From Aliamphritea hakodatensis (lineage in GTDB: Bacteria > Pseudomonadota > Gammaproteobacteria > Pseudomonadales > Balneatricaceae), in NCBI RefSeq assembly GCF_024347195.1, contig NZ_AP025281.1:434001-498000 (forward strand): DNA of 64,000 nucleotides, in the 5' to 3' direction. The translations under genes were made by a program, and so were the position numbers. Shown here in pieces: positions 9,007 to 17,528 of the stretch; position 1 is the stretch's first letter; the number at the start of each line of letters is the position of its first letter. Below the pieces are notes generated by a model. The model was not told the origin of the DNA. It saw only the letters and a program-made list of their open reading frames with translations, and did no database searches.

Positions 9007-9915
9007 GTGGAATCTACACAGGTATTAACCGTTGTTACCCGGTCAGAACAGCCTGAGTTGTGGCAGCAGATTAAAGCCCTGGTCGGGCGTGTGAGTGCTG
9101 CGGAGAGTCTGGCCGTTCCCGGGTTTAAGTGGCTGGCGGAGAATAAAGCCGCAGACTTTTACTTTAATGACATCACCGCAGCATCGGGACAGTTGCTGAC
9201 CGGGAGGCTGGAACAGCAGCACTGGCCAGTGGATTGTCTGCTGCAGAGAACGGCACACCGCCGGAAAAAACTGTTGGTGGCGGATATGGAAGCCACGATT
9301 ATCCGTCAGGAAATGGTGGATGAAATGGCCCGGGTAATCGGTTGTGAAGACACCGTTGTAGCGATTACCCGGCAGGCAATGGCCGGCCAGCTGGATTTCA
9401 GCCGTTCGCTGGCGTTGCGGATCGCAGCGTTTAAAGGCCAGCCGGTGTCTTTAATGCAAGAGTTGTGTCACAGCATTACGCCGAATCCCGGTGCAGTCAC
9501 CCTGATAAAAACACTCAGAAAACACGGGGTTTATACCGCTCTGGTAACCGGAGGTTTTCAGATCTTTGCCGATCATGTCATGGAATTATGTGGCTTTGAT
9601 CACAGCAGTGCTAACCGGGTGGAGACAGAAGCGCAGCAACTCACCGGACGGCTGCTTGAGCCGGTGATTGACAGTCAGGGGAAAAAGGCTGCGTTGTTCA
9701 GGCTGATCCGTGAACAACAGTTACAGCAGGCACAGGTCTGTGCGGTGGGCGATGGTGCCAATGATATTGATATGCTAATTCATGCGGGGCTGGCCGTCGG
9801 CTATCAGCCTAAAGAGGTGCTGGAGCCGGTTGTGGACCTCTGTATCAGGCATACGGATCTGACAACCCTGCTGTATGTACAGGGCTATCACCGGGATGAG
9901 TTTGCGGACGCTTGA
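9007..9915 (+). CDS. serB: SerB-like phosphoserine phosphatase
   Basis: HAD-superfamily phosphatase of 302 residues predicted to convert phosphoserine to serine. I take the GTG at 9007 because AAGGAG is six bases upstream; an ATG at 8929 would add 26 unrelated residues. The N-terminal part is a diverged regulatory-like region. Catalytic motif I is VADMEATII (Asp93 nucleophile), motif II lies in ALVTGGF, and motif IV is VGDGANDIDML. The second acidic residue of motif I is Glu95 rather than the Asp of typical SerB (DMDST). That DxE form also occurs in ThrH-type HAD phosphatases. Fold is secure; substrate is probable. Confidence 0.85.
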   Translation: MESTQVLTVVTRSEQPELWQQIKALVGRVSAAESLAVPGFKWLAENKAADFYFNDITAASGQLLTGRLEQQHWPVDCLLQRTAHRRKKLLVADMEATIIRQEMVDEMARVIGCEDTVVAITRQAMAGQLDFSRSLALRIAAFKGQPVSLMQELCHSITPNPGAVTLIKTLRKHGVYTALVTGGFQIFADHVMELCGFDHSSANRVETEAQQLTGRLLEPVIDSQGKKAALFRLIREQQLQQAQVCAVGDGANDIDMLIHAGLAVGYQPKEVLEPVVDLCIRHTDLTTLLYVQGYHRDEFADA

Positions 9916-10631
9916 AATGATGTTGCCCGGTTCCGGCTAAGCCGAATTACGAACATCAGTCTTTTCAGTTCCTGAAAGCCTGAAACCGGTTATCTATCTT
10001 AGCTGAGTGCAGCAAAGCGCTCCCGTCATCGCTGAATAATTCGGCTTTCTGTGCTCTTAACTATCGCGCACTCTTATCCTGGCCCGGTCAGAGGGCGGCT
10101 ATAGCCCCGCCTTAAGCACCGGGACCTACCGGGAAATTGCACGCCAGATCAGACTGAAAGGTAAGGCGTCGGTGATTTATCATTTTAAGACGCTGGCCTT
10201 GCACTCACTTTACCGGCTGGATACTGATCTGATATCCGGATCAGTTGTCTTCTGATGTTTATACCGGTCAGTTGGAGAAGACCCCTGTTGGCAGGACAGA
10301 CGGGTTCAGTGACTCCGGAAACGCAATGGTATAAGGCTTATTTTTATCATCCTGTAGGCTGCCTGAATGGATTTATTCAACAGGCTTTAAAGAGTCAGGA
10401 AAGATTGATGTAAGGCAGGGAAAACGCCTTATCTGAACGCTAGAATCCAACACGCGTAGCGCGTATCAGTTGCAAAGAAAAGCAAACAACTGTTTCAAAT
10501 CAACTGCTTAGTAAGGCGGTTTCTAAACTGTTCTGATTTAAAACAGTTTCCAAAAGATAGCTGCTACGCCTTCATTTCTGAATAAAAATAAGAACTCTCT
10601 GAAAAAGAGTTAAAAAAGGAATTATCTTGCC
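9916..10631. other. 716-base intergenic region with a possible gene relic
   Basis: No complete gene is visible. The plus-strand frame 10061-10255 is open for 64 codons between two stops without a good start; part of it reads TYREIARQIRLKG and IYHFKTLALH, which resembles a LuxR-type helix-turn-helix only weakly. Near 10450 there is a short ACGCG-TAG-CGCGT inverted repeat. An AAGGA ribosome site precedes the GGDEF gene. The rest shows nothing I can name. Confidence 0.4.
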
Positions 10632-11864
10632 ATGTCCGGACAAACAGACACTCAAAGAAAAGAGCCCGAGCGACGCAAGCACAGTCAGCGGCCAGCAAAG
10701 CAAAGCCTGTATTTATCCATCATAAGTCACGCCAGAGCGGATGCTGTTTCAAGCCGGTTTCATTCTGCAGATTTTACCCAGACCCGTTACGGTTACGTCG
10801 CTGCTCGTCTGAAGCTGATGTGCTTGTTTTTTGCCATTATGGTGCCGGTATTTGCACTGTTTGATTTTCTGACCCTGCCATCTGAACAGGCGCAGTTTTT
10901 ACTTAAAGCCCGTATCGCATTGTCAGCCTCATTGTTTTTGCTTGTGTATGTTCTCCACCGTCAGGTTTCTGTTGCTGTTATCCGCATCATCATCACGCTG
11001 ACATTTCTGGTGCCAACGGTTTTCTATCTCAGCAGCATGCAAAGTTTCAGCATTACTCCTGATGCTGGTGTCCCCCTGTTTTTCAGCATGATGCCTTACC
11101 TGATAATGGCAATGCTGGGGCTGTTCCCCCTGACAGTGAGTGGCGGCCTGTTTCTGGCCGGCGTGATTATCATCCCTGTCGCGCTGTTTGAAGCGAACCG
11201 GTTTAATGGCGATTACTATGCGTTGTTCAATACGCTCTGGCTGTTATCTCTGTTTGCCGGTATCAGCCTGTGGCTTCAGACCGGGCAATTGCTGATGCTT
11301 CTGAAACTGTATCGTGAATCGACAGTGGATCCCTTAACCGAATTAATCAACCGCAGAGTGCTGCTACGCCAGGCCAGTCAGGAGCAAAAAAAATCGGCAG
11401 AGGATTTACAGCCATTTTCTGTGATGATGTTTGATCTGGACCGCTTTAAACGTATTAATGATTACCACGGCCATGCGGTGGGTGACCAGGTACTGGTGAC
11501 CGTTGCCCGGATTATGAAGCAGGAATTACGTAACACAGATATTATTGCCCGCTTCGGTGGCGAAGAATTTGTCGCTGTTTTACCCGGGGTGTCACTTGGG
11601 GAAGCCACCCAGGTTGCCCAGCGTGTCGCTGATTCCATTCGTAATAAAGCTATTCCGCTGAATGACGGTGAGAGCCTTTATGTCACCTCGAGTATTGGCG
11701 TGACCCAGTATAAGACAGGTGAAGATATTGAGCTGACCCTGAAGCGCGTTGATGATCTGCTTTATCAGGCGAAAGCATCGGGCCGCGATAAGGTGGTTGA
11801 TGATCAGAACATGATGCATGCAACCGGACAACTGATAGCCGAAAAAGTCGCTGAAGTTGCCTGA
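10632..11864 (+). CDS. Membrane-bound diguanylate cyclase (GGDEF)
   Basis: Predicted to make cyclic di-GMP from two GTP. 410 residues. The first 60 residues are basic and soluble; about six hydrophobic segments fill residues 60-225; the GGDEF domain occupies about 235-400. The active-site motif is GGEEF at 309-313, with DPLTELINRR at the domain start. An RNTD motif ends exactly five residues before GGEEF, the position of the inhibitory I-site RxxD, so product feedback is expected. Start chosen at the ATG with AAAAGGA upstream. Single-gene unit closed by a terminator at 11924. The signal sensed by the membrane part is unknown. Confidence 0.92.
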   Translation: MSGQTDTQRKEPERRKHSQRPAKQSLYLSIISHARADAVSSRFHSADFTQTRYGYVAARLKLMCLFFAIMVPVFALFDFLTLPSEQAQFLLKARIALSASLFLLVYVLHRQVSVAVIRIIITLTFLVPTVFYLSSMQSFSITPDAGVPLFFSMMPYLIMAMLGLFPLTVSGGLFLAGVIIIPVALFEANRFNGDYYALFNTLWLLSLFAGISLWLQTGQLLMLLKLYRESTVDPLTELINRRVLLRQASQEQKKSAEDLQPFSVMMFDLDRFKRINDYHGHAVGDQVLVTVARIMKQELRNTDIIARFGGEEFVAVLPGVSLGEATQVAQRVADSIRNKAIPLNDGESLYVTSSIGVTQYKTGEDIELTLKRVDDLLYQAKASGRDKVVDDQNMMHATGQLIAEKVAEVA

Positions 11865-11923
11865 GGAGCTTGTTCAGTATCTGCAGGTGATGAACTGCCG
11901 CATAGTAAATAACAGGATCAGAG

Positions 11924-11946
11924 AAGGGGGCTAACAGCCCCTTTTT
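11924..11946 (+). terminator. Intrinsic terminator after GGDEF gene
   Basis: AAGGGGGCT-AAC-AGCCCCTTTTT forms a stem of about eight pairs with one bulge followed by a T-run, 60 bases after the cyclase stop codon. Confidence 0.75.
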
Positions 11947-12261
11947 CAGCTTTTACTCTGGATTAAGAGACGTTGAAGTTGTTGTGGTCAGATATTGACC
12001 GTTAACGCCATCGTCATGCCTGTTCAGTTAGGATCAGGTTCATACTCATCTTGCGAACAGGGTTATCCACAGAATTTGGGGGCAATTCATTATCAGTCTG
12101 CATGAAGACCGTGTGCGAAATGATGGTCAGGTCAGACAACTGAGCAAATGGGCGTTGTAAATTGTAGCTGCAGGCAGGATGCTGTGGGAAGGAGCTTAAC
12201 GTCGCACTGATGCATAAAAGGGCAGACCGCACCCGGATAAAACTGCATCCTCCGGCAGGAA
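11947..12261. other. Intergenic region left of the tRNA-Phe repeats
   Basis: No supportable gene. Leftward frames here lack a ribosome site and have no recognisable motif. A single DnaA-box-like TTATCCACA occurs near 12063 but is isolated. Confidence 0.4.
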
Positions 12262-12768
12262 GATTTTCAGGCATAAAAAATCCCAGTGTTTTTCGTGAAA
12301 AGAAAGACTGGGGTTCTTTAAGAATGTGTTGGTGCCCGGACGCCAGGAGTCGAATAAGCCGAACCACGACGCGTGATTTTCAGGCATAAAAAATCCCAGT
12401 GTTCTTTGTGAAAAGAAAGACTGGGATTCTTTAAGAATTTGTTGGTGCCCGGACGTCAGGTGTCGAATAAGCCGAACCACGGCGCGTGATTTTCAGGCAT
12501 AAAAAATCCCAGTGTTCTTCGTGAAAAGAAAGACTGGGATTCTTTAAGAATGTGTTGGTGCCCGGACGCCAGGTGTCGAATAAGTCGAACCACGACGCGT
12601 GATTTTCAGGCATAAAAAATCCCAGCACGAAGCTAGGATTTTTTAAGAATTTGTTGGTGCCCGGACGCCAGGTGTCGAATAAGCCGAACCACGACGCGTG
12701 ATTTTCAGGCATAAAAAAATCCCAGTGTTCTTCGTGAAAAGAAAGACTGGGATTCTTTAAGAATTTGT
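12262..12768 (-). repeat. Tandem repeats of tRNA-Phe 3' half plus terminator
   Basis: Direct repeats start with GATTTTCAGGCATAAAAA at 12262, 12375, 12488, 12601 and 12700 (steps 113, 113, 113, 99). Read leftward, each unit carries a sequence beginning at the anticodon-like TGAAAATC, containing GTGGTTCG, and ending in CGTCCGGGCACCA, identical to the last 13 bases of the tRNA-Phe gene; pseudo-CCA ends lie at 12330, 12443, 12556 and 12655. Between these is a hairpin with AATCCCAGT/ACTGGGATT arms followed by a U-run, the tRNA terminator; the 99-base unit has a shortened hairpin. The D-arm half of the tRNA is never copied. The layout recalls the 178-base tyrT repeats of E. coli. Confidence 0.9.
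12713..12754 (-). terminator. Terminator of tRNA-Phe (repeat copy nearest the tRNA)
   Basis: Nine-pair stem AATCCCAGT/ACTGGGATT with a 19-base loop, followed on the minus strand by seven T. It begins 15 bases beyond the tRNA CCA end. Similar hairpins recur in the four further units to the left. Confidence 0.85.
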
Positions 12769-12844
12769 TGGTGCCCGGACGCGGAATCGAACCACGGACA
12801 CGAGGATTTTCAATCCTCTGCTCTACCGACTGAGCTATCCGGGC
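12769..12844 (-). tRNA. tRNA-Phe (GAA anticodon)
   Basis: 76-base tRNA gene on the minus strand with encoded CCA. Acceptor GCCCGGA pairs with TCCGGGC; D-arm contains AGCTCAGTCGGTAGAGC; anticodon arm GAGGATTGAAAATCCTC gives GAA; T-loop contains GGTTCGATTCC. All arms pair. It has its own promoter to the right and terminator to the left, and is the parent sequence of the adjoining tandem repeats. Confidence 0.98.
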
Positions 12845-12854
12845 AACGGCGCAC

Positions 12855-12883
12855 ATTAAACACGTGTAGCTTAAAAAAAGCAA
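12855..12883 (-). promoter_or_regulatory. Promoter of tRNA-Phe
   Basis: On the minus strand, TTGCTT (-35) and TTTAAT (-10) are separated by exactly 17 bases. The -10 ends 10 bases before the tRNA 5' end and is followed by a GC-rich stretch GTGCGCC, as in stringently controlled stable-RNA promoters (last point from established knowledge). Confidence 0.7.
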
Positions 12884-12949
12884 CAGAATTATTGCCTTAA
12901 CGGGTTTTATTTGTGAGTTTGAGAGTGTGGGCGGAACCGGAGGGGGCGT

Positions 12950-12974
12950 GGCCGGTGAACAACTCTCACCGGCC
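12950..12974. other. Strong hairpin downstream of the small 63-residue gene
   Basis: GGCCGGTG and CACCGGCC form a perfect eight-pair stem with a nine-base loop, just beyond the stop of the leftward small gene. No T-run follows on the minus strand, so it may be an mRNA 3'-end stabiliser or a weak terminator. Confidence 0.5.
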
Positions 12975-12984
12975 GGGTTAATCC

Positions 12985-13176
12985 TTAGTGCAGCGCTAAG
13001 GCATCGTATTTTTTCTGAATTGCCAGCAGGGCCGGTTGGGCTTCAAGTGGCGCGTATTCAATGGCTTGTTCAAACAGTTCCTTGTTGGCTTCAGACAGGC
13101 GTTCTTCCTCCGTCATAGCAGAGAGTTTTTGCATTGCTTCAATAAACTTTGGATGTTGGTTCTTCGCCGGTTTCAT
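12985..13176 (-). CDS. Small hypothetical protein (63 aa)
   Basis: Short gene supported by a near-perfect ribosome site: AAAGGAGG lies six bases before the ATG at 13176. The product is hydrophilic, with no signal peptide or membrane segment, and appears helical: MKPAKNQHPKFIEAM at the start, an acidic middle (TEEERLSEANKELFEQ) and an alanine-rich end. I do not recognise the family and assign no function. It lies between tRNA-Phe and dbpA, on the same strand as dbpA but 146 bases beyond its stop, and is followed by a hairpin. Confidence 0.7.
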   Translation of the reverse strand: MKPAKNQHPKFIEAMQKLSAMTEEERLSEANKELFEQAIEYAPLEAQPALLAIQKKYDALALH

Positions 13177-13322
13177 AGGATGCCTCCTTTAATTTCGAGC
13201 TGTGAAGTTCCGACAGCCCTGAGTGGCGTACGTCGGAAATTTTCATGCTGTCGTTCACAGTATACATGCATGATTGCTACAGATGCATTACTGAATATTC
13301 AGGTATGTGACGGTTTTGGGGA

Positions 13323-14702
13323 TCAGAGCATTCTGACTTTAAACCGGCGGCCTTTGATTTTACCGTCCAGCAGACGGCTGTGTGCCTTGCGGGCTTCGCT
13401 CCGTTTGACGGCCACATAGGTGCTGTAGTCACTGACGTCGATCTTGCCAACGTCACTGCCGGGGATGCCTGCGTCGCCGGTCAGGGCGCCGAGGATATCG
13501 CCGGGGCGGATCTTGTCTCTACGGCCGGCCTGAACGGCCAGAGTGCGCATGGCGGGCTTTGGCGGTTCAGCATGTACCACTTCCAGTTCAGGAATGCTGA
13601 AGCAGACCGGTTCTTTGTTTTGGTATTCGCTGATGGCGTCCAGCTTGTACAGTTCAGATGGCTTGTAGAGGCTGACGGCAGTGCCCTGCTTGTCGGCCCG
13701 GCCGGTACGGCCGATCCGGTGGGTGTAGATTTCCGGGTCACGAGGCAGGTCGTAGTTAATCACCAGTTCCAGGTCGCTGATATCCAGGCCACGGGCGGCA
13801 ACGTCGGTGGCGATCAGAATGGTACAGCTGCGGTTGGCAAACTGAACCAGTACCTGATCCCGGTCGCGCTGATCCAGGTCACCGTGCAGGGCTTTGGCAA
13901 AGTAGCCAAGGTTTTTCAGATATTCTTCAATGTCGCTGCACTGGGCCTTGGTGTTACAGAACAGCACGATGGAGTCTGCCGGGTGAGTGGCCAGCAATTT
14001 GGTCAGTCCGGATGGTTTGTCGACGCCGTCGAGGCAGTAAAAGATCTGTTTGATTTTGCCCTGATCGTGAACCGCTTCCACGCTGATTTCGACCGGATCA
14101 CGCTGCAGGTTTTTACTCAGCTTAAGGATGTTGTCCGGATAGGTGGCGGAAAACAGCAGCGTCTGGCGGCTGCGGGGCGTGTAGTCAGCGACTTTATTGA
14201 TTTGTTCGTTGAAGCCCATGTCGAGCATGCGGTCGGCTTCGTCCAGTACCAGAGTGTGGCAGCGTTCCAGATTCAGGGTGCCTTTACGCAGGTGGTCCTG
14301 AATGCGGCCGGGGGTGCCAACGACAATGTGCGCGCCGTGGGCCAGTGAGCCGATTTGCGGGCCGATAGGCTGGCCGCCGCAGAGGGTGACAACTTTCAGG
14401 TTTGACTGGAAGCGGGCCAGACGGCGCAGTTCTTTGGCAACCTGGGTGCTCAGTTCACGGGTCGGACAAAGGATCAGGGCCTGGGTACCGAAGTCCCGCT
14501 GTTTGATACGCAGCAGCAGGCCAATGGCGAAGGCGGCGGTTTTACCGCTGCCGGTTTTGGCTTTGGCGATCAGGTCCTTGCCGTCCAGTGCATGTGGCAG
14601 GCTTTGCGCCTGTATCGGCGTCATGGTTTTGTAGCCAAGGTCAGCCAGATTATCCAGCATGGGTTTGGGCAGCTTCAGGGAGCTGAACAGGGTATCGGTC
14701 AC
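13323..14702 (-). CDS. dbpA: ATP-dependent RNA helicase DbpA
   Basis: DEAD-box helicase (459 residues) that acts in assembly of the 50S ribosomal subunit through binding to 23S rRNA hairpin 92 (established for DbpA). Motifs in order: Q-motif TPIQAQSLPHAL, Walker A AKTGSGKT at 48-55, PTRELS, TPGR, DEAD at 154-157, SAT at 185-187, and HRIGRTGRA in the second domain. The C-terminal 75 residues (IRPGDILGALTGDAGI, then GKIKGRRFKVRML) are the DbpA-type RNA-binding domain that separates it from other DEAD helicases. Transcribed alone, leftward. Confidence 0.96.
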   Translation of the reverse strand: MTDTLFSSLKLPKPMLDNLADLGYKTMTPIQAQSLPHALDGKDLIAKAKTGSGKTAAFAIGLLLRIKQRDFGTQALILCPTRELSTQVAKELRRLARFQSNLKVVTLCGGQPIGPQIGSLAHGAHIVVGTPGRIQDHLRKGTLNLERCHTLVLDEADRMLDMGFNEQINKVADYTPRSRQTLLFSATYPDNILKLSKNLQRDPVEISVEAVHDQGKIKQIFYCLDGVDKPSGLTKLLATHPADSIVLFCNTKAQCSDIEEYLKNLGYFAKALHGDLDQRDRDQVLVQFANRSCTILIATDVAARGLDISDLELVINYDLPRDPEIYTHRIGRTGRADKQGTAVSLYKPSELYKLDAISEYQNKEPVCFSIPELEVVHAEPPKPAMRTLAVQAGRRDKIRPGDILGALTGDAGIPGSDVGKIDVSDYSTYVAVKRSEARKAHSRLLDGKIKGRRFKVRML

Positions 14703-14789
14703 AGGTTTTGAATCTCAGAATCGGGGTGCTTTGTGCACCGGGGAAATAATTTCCGGGATTATAGCGGAAATTGGCAGCAAAAGGGGGCT

Positions 14790-14819
14790 AAAACGAAAAC
14801 ATCCCGCCGGGGCGGGATG
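14790..14819 (-). terminator. Intrinsic terminator after glcB
   Basis: CATCCCGCC and GGCGGGATG form a nine-pair stem with a two-base loop as written; on the minus strand it is followed by TTTTCGTTTT. It lies 28 bases beyond the malate synthase stop. Confidence 0.85.
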
Positions 14820-14846
14820 TTTAGGTGTCTGCAGTCAGCGGGTAGC

Positions 14847-17021
14847 TTATGCCGGGTGCTTGGCTTTGAATTCCAGGCGACGACGGTGCAGAACCGGCTC
14901 GGTGTAACCGCTTGGCTGGGTGCAGCCTTCCAGTACCAGTTCCAGAGCTGCCTGGAAGGCAACGCTGGCATCGAAGTCAGTAGCCATTGGACGGTACAGC
15001 GGATCGCCGTCGTTCTGACCGTCGACTACAACGGCCATGCGCTGCAGGGTTTCAATGACCTGTTCTTTGGTACAGATACCGTGGTGCAGCCAGTTGGTCA
15101 TGTGCTGCGCGGAGATCCGCAGGGTCGCACGGTCTTCCATCAGGCCAACGTTGTTGATGTCCTGTACTTTGGAGCAGCCGATACCCTGTTCAACCCAGCG
15201 TACCATGTAGCCCAGCAGGCCCTGTGCGTTGTTGTCCAGTTCCTGCTGAATTTCTTCTGCACTCCAGTTCGGATCACGGGCAACCGGAATGTCGAGAATG
15301 TCATCAACACTGGCGCGCGGGCGGCTCATCAGTTCGTTCTGACGGGCGAATACATCGACCTTGTGGTAGTGCAGGGCGTGCAGCGTTGCGGCGGTCGGAG
15401 AGGGTACCCATGCAGTGTTCGCACCGGACATTGGATGGCCGATCTTGGTCGCCAGCATGTTGGACATCTGATCCGGAATCGGCCACATGCCTTTACCGAT
15501 CTGTGCGCGGCCCTGCAGGCCACAGCCCAGACCGTTGTCTACGTTCCAGTCTTCGTATGCATGAATCCACTTGGTGCCTTTCATGTCCGCTTTGCGGATC
15601 ATGGGACCTGCTTCCATGGAGGTATGAATTTCGTCACCGGTACGGTCAAGGAAACCTGTGTTGATGAATACCACGCGGTCTTTCGCGGCGCGGATACATT
15701 CTTTCAGGTTAACTGTGGTGCGGCGTTCTTCATCCATGATGCCCATTTTCAGGGTCAGTGGCTCAAGGTTCAGCGCGTCTTCGATGCGGGCGAACAGTTC
15801 GTTGGCAAATGCCACTTCTTCCGGGCCGTGCATCTTAGGCTTAACGATGTACATGGAGCCGGTGGTGGTGTTGCGGCGTTCGCTGTTTCCGTTGATGTCA
15901 TGGCTGGAAATCAGGCTGGTAACGATACCGTCCAGAATGCCTTCCGGGATTTCGTTGCCGTCTTTGTCCAGTACCGCTTCATTGGTCATCAGGTGGCCAA
16001 CGTTACGGACGAACATCAGGCTGCGGCCCTTCAGGGTTACTTCAGCACCGTCAACACCGTTGAAGGTGCGGTCCGGGTTCATGCTGCGGGTGAAGGTCTT
16101 GCCGTTCTTGGTAACGTCTTCGGTCAGGTTGCCCTGCATCAGGCCCAGCCAGTTGCTGTAGGCAACGACTTTGTCTTCACCGTCAACGGCGGCAACGGAG
16201 TCTTCGCAGTCCATGATGGTGGACAGGGCAGATTCCAGTACCAGATCGCACACGCCGGCCGGGTCTTGCTGACCAATCTGGCTGCTCGGGTCGATCTTGA
16301 TTTCAATGTGCATACCGTTGTTCACCAGCAGGATGCTGTCCGGTGATTCGGTATCGCCCAGGTAACCCACTAACTGGCTGTTGTCCTGCAGTTCAGCGCT
16401 GCCTTCTGACAGTGCGACGGTCAGTTTACCGTCCTGAAGGCTGTAGCCCTGCGCATCTTTATGGCTGGCGCCGGCCAGCGGTGCAGCCTGATCAAGCAGT
16501 TCACGGGCATAGTTAATAACCCGTTCGCCACGGACCGGGTTGTATTCTTTACCCGGCTCAGCACCGCCTTTATGGCTGATAGCATCAGTGCCGTACAGTG
16601 CATCGTACAGGCTGCCCCAGCGGGCGTTAGCTGCGTTCAGTGCGAAGCGGGCGTTCATGATAGGCACAACCAGCTGCGGACCGGCCATAGTGGCCATTTC
16701 AGGGTCTACGTTCGCGGTGGTGGCTGAGAAGTCTTCACCTTCAGGCAGCAGGTAACCGATTTCCTGCAGGAAGGATTTATAGGCCGGGAAATCGAAACCG
16801 TTGTCACGGTTGGCTTTGTGCCATTCGTCGATTTGCGCCTGAATAGTTTCACGCTTGGCCAGTAACTCACGGTTACGCGGCGCCAGATCGTGAACGATAG
16901 CATCCAGCTTTGACCAGAACTGTTCCTGGCTGACCTGAGCGCCCGGAAGTGCCCGTTCGTTAATGAAGTCGTACAGAACTTTAGCGACGTCTAGATCGCC
17001 AACCTTAACCCTTTGAGTCAT
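14847..17021 (-). CDS. glcB: Malate synthase G
   Basis: Condenses glyoxylate with acetyl-CoA to give malate; cytoplasmic, single-chain Mg-dependent enzyme. 724 residues from the ATG at 17021, matching the usual length of about 723; an earlier in-frame ATG at 17036 adds five residues with no better ribosome site. Family motifs are visible: DCEDSVAAVDGEDKV, GIMDEERRTTVNL, FINTGFLDRTGDEIHTSM and GRAQIGKGMWPIPD. No glycolate oxidase subunits (glcDEF) or isocitrate lyase gene lie beside it; it stands alone with its own terminator. It would consume glyoxylate produced from glycolate, purines or the glyoxylate shunt. Confidence 0.97.
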   Translation of the reverse strand: MTQRVKVGDLDVAKVLYDFINERALPGAQVSQEQFWSKLDAIVHDLAPRNRELLAKRETIQAQIDEWHKANRDNGFDFPAYKSFLQEIGYLLPEGEDFSATTANVDPEMATMAGPQLVVPIMNARFALNAANARWGSLYDALYGTDAISHKGGAEPGKEYNPVRGERVINYARELLDQAAPLAGASHKDAQGYSLQDGKLTVALSEGSAELQDNSQLVGYLGDTESPDSILLVNNGMHIEIKIDPSSQIGQQDPAGVCDLVLESALSTIMDCEDSVAAVDGEDKVVAYSNWLGLMQGNLTEDVTKNGKTFTRSMNPDRTFNGVDGAEVTLKGRSLMFVRNVGHLMTNEAVLDKDGNEIPEGILDGIVTSLISSHDINGNSERRNTTTGSMYIVKPKMHGPEEVAFANELFARIEDALNLEPLTLKMGIMDEERRTTVNLKECIRAAKDRVVFINTGFLDRTGDEIHTSMEAGPMIRKADMKGTKWIHAYEDWNVDNGLGCGLQGRAQIGKGMWPIPDQMSNMLATKIGHPMSGANTAWVPSPTAATLHALHYHKVDVFARQNELMSRPRASVDDILDIPVARDPNWSAEEIQQELDNNAQGLLGYMVRWVEQGIGCSKVQDINNVGLMEDRATLRISAQHMTNWLHHGICTKEQVIETLQRMAVVVDGQNDGDPLYRPMATDFDASVAFQAALELVLEGCTQPSGYTEPVLHRRRLEFKAKHPA

Positions 17022-17528
17022 GTGGATGTGCCCCATTGTATGTGTGCCGGTTCCGGAGAGAGGCGGCCGGATCCGTCGTTATCATTTTTTTATATCGGTA
17101 TCCGGCGTCGCTGTGCTGGGCGACATTATTGCCTGATACCGGCAGCATCAGTGTATGTGGCCGGGTGAGTGCTATTACCGGCAAATGATGCTTCTATGTT
17201 GCAAGTGCGTAAAGATACAGGAAACAAAGCTTACTGTCCTTACCCGTGGTGCTAAGGTATGAGAAAAGTTTCCTATTGTAAAACGCTGTTTCTGATCGGA
17301 GTTGCTAAGTCCTTATATTCCGGGGAATTCAGGCGTTTTCATATTGTGAAAGTTGGTGTCGGCAGGGTACCTGGCAGGATGGTTTCAGACTTAAGTCGTA
17401 CGGTTGGCGGCGCTTTCCGGGCGTTTCCGGGTTTTGCCACTGGTATCAATGACTTGCTGAATCAGGGCTATACTTAAGGGGTAACCGTTTATGACTGCTC
17501 CTGGCGGAGCGATCACTTGAGGGGAAAT
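17022..17528. other. Intergenic region between glcB and phhB
   Basis: About 500 bases that should hold the divergent promoters of glcB (left) and phhB (right). A 72-codon frame at 17259-17477 has an AAGG too close to its ATG and no recognisable motif, so I do not call it. No clear operator found. Confidence 0.4.

Noticed and set aside
12055..12075. TTATCCACA resembling a DnaA box, as a possible origin
   Set aside because: Only one copy, no neighbouring dnaA/dnaN or AT-rich unwinding element.
12262..12768. tRNA-Phe repeats as the edge of an integrated prophage or island
   Set aside because: No integrase, excisionase or foreign gene follows; both sides are ordinary chromosomal genes. An ancient recombination origin is still possible.
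12431..12883. Leftward open frames through the repeats with repeated GLFDTWRPGTN-like segments
   Set aside because: They run through the tRNA gene itself and the terminators; the repetition comes from the DNA repeats. Although E. coli tyrT repeats have been linked to a small protein, there is no ribosome site here.
13380..14348. 322-codon plus-strand frame across dbpA
   Set aside because: Antisense shadow of dbpA; no start signal or motif.
14733..16346. 537-codon plus-strand frame
   Set aside because: Antisense to glcB, with no motif and no ribosome site; glcB is unmistakable on the other strand.
17259..17477. 72-codon plus-strand frame
   Set aside because: AAGG lies too close to the ATG, codon usage is unlike neighbours (for example repeated AGG and rare starts), and no motif is visible.
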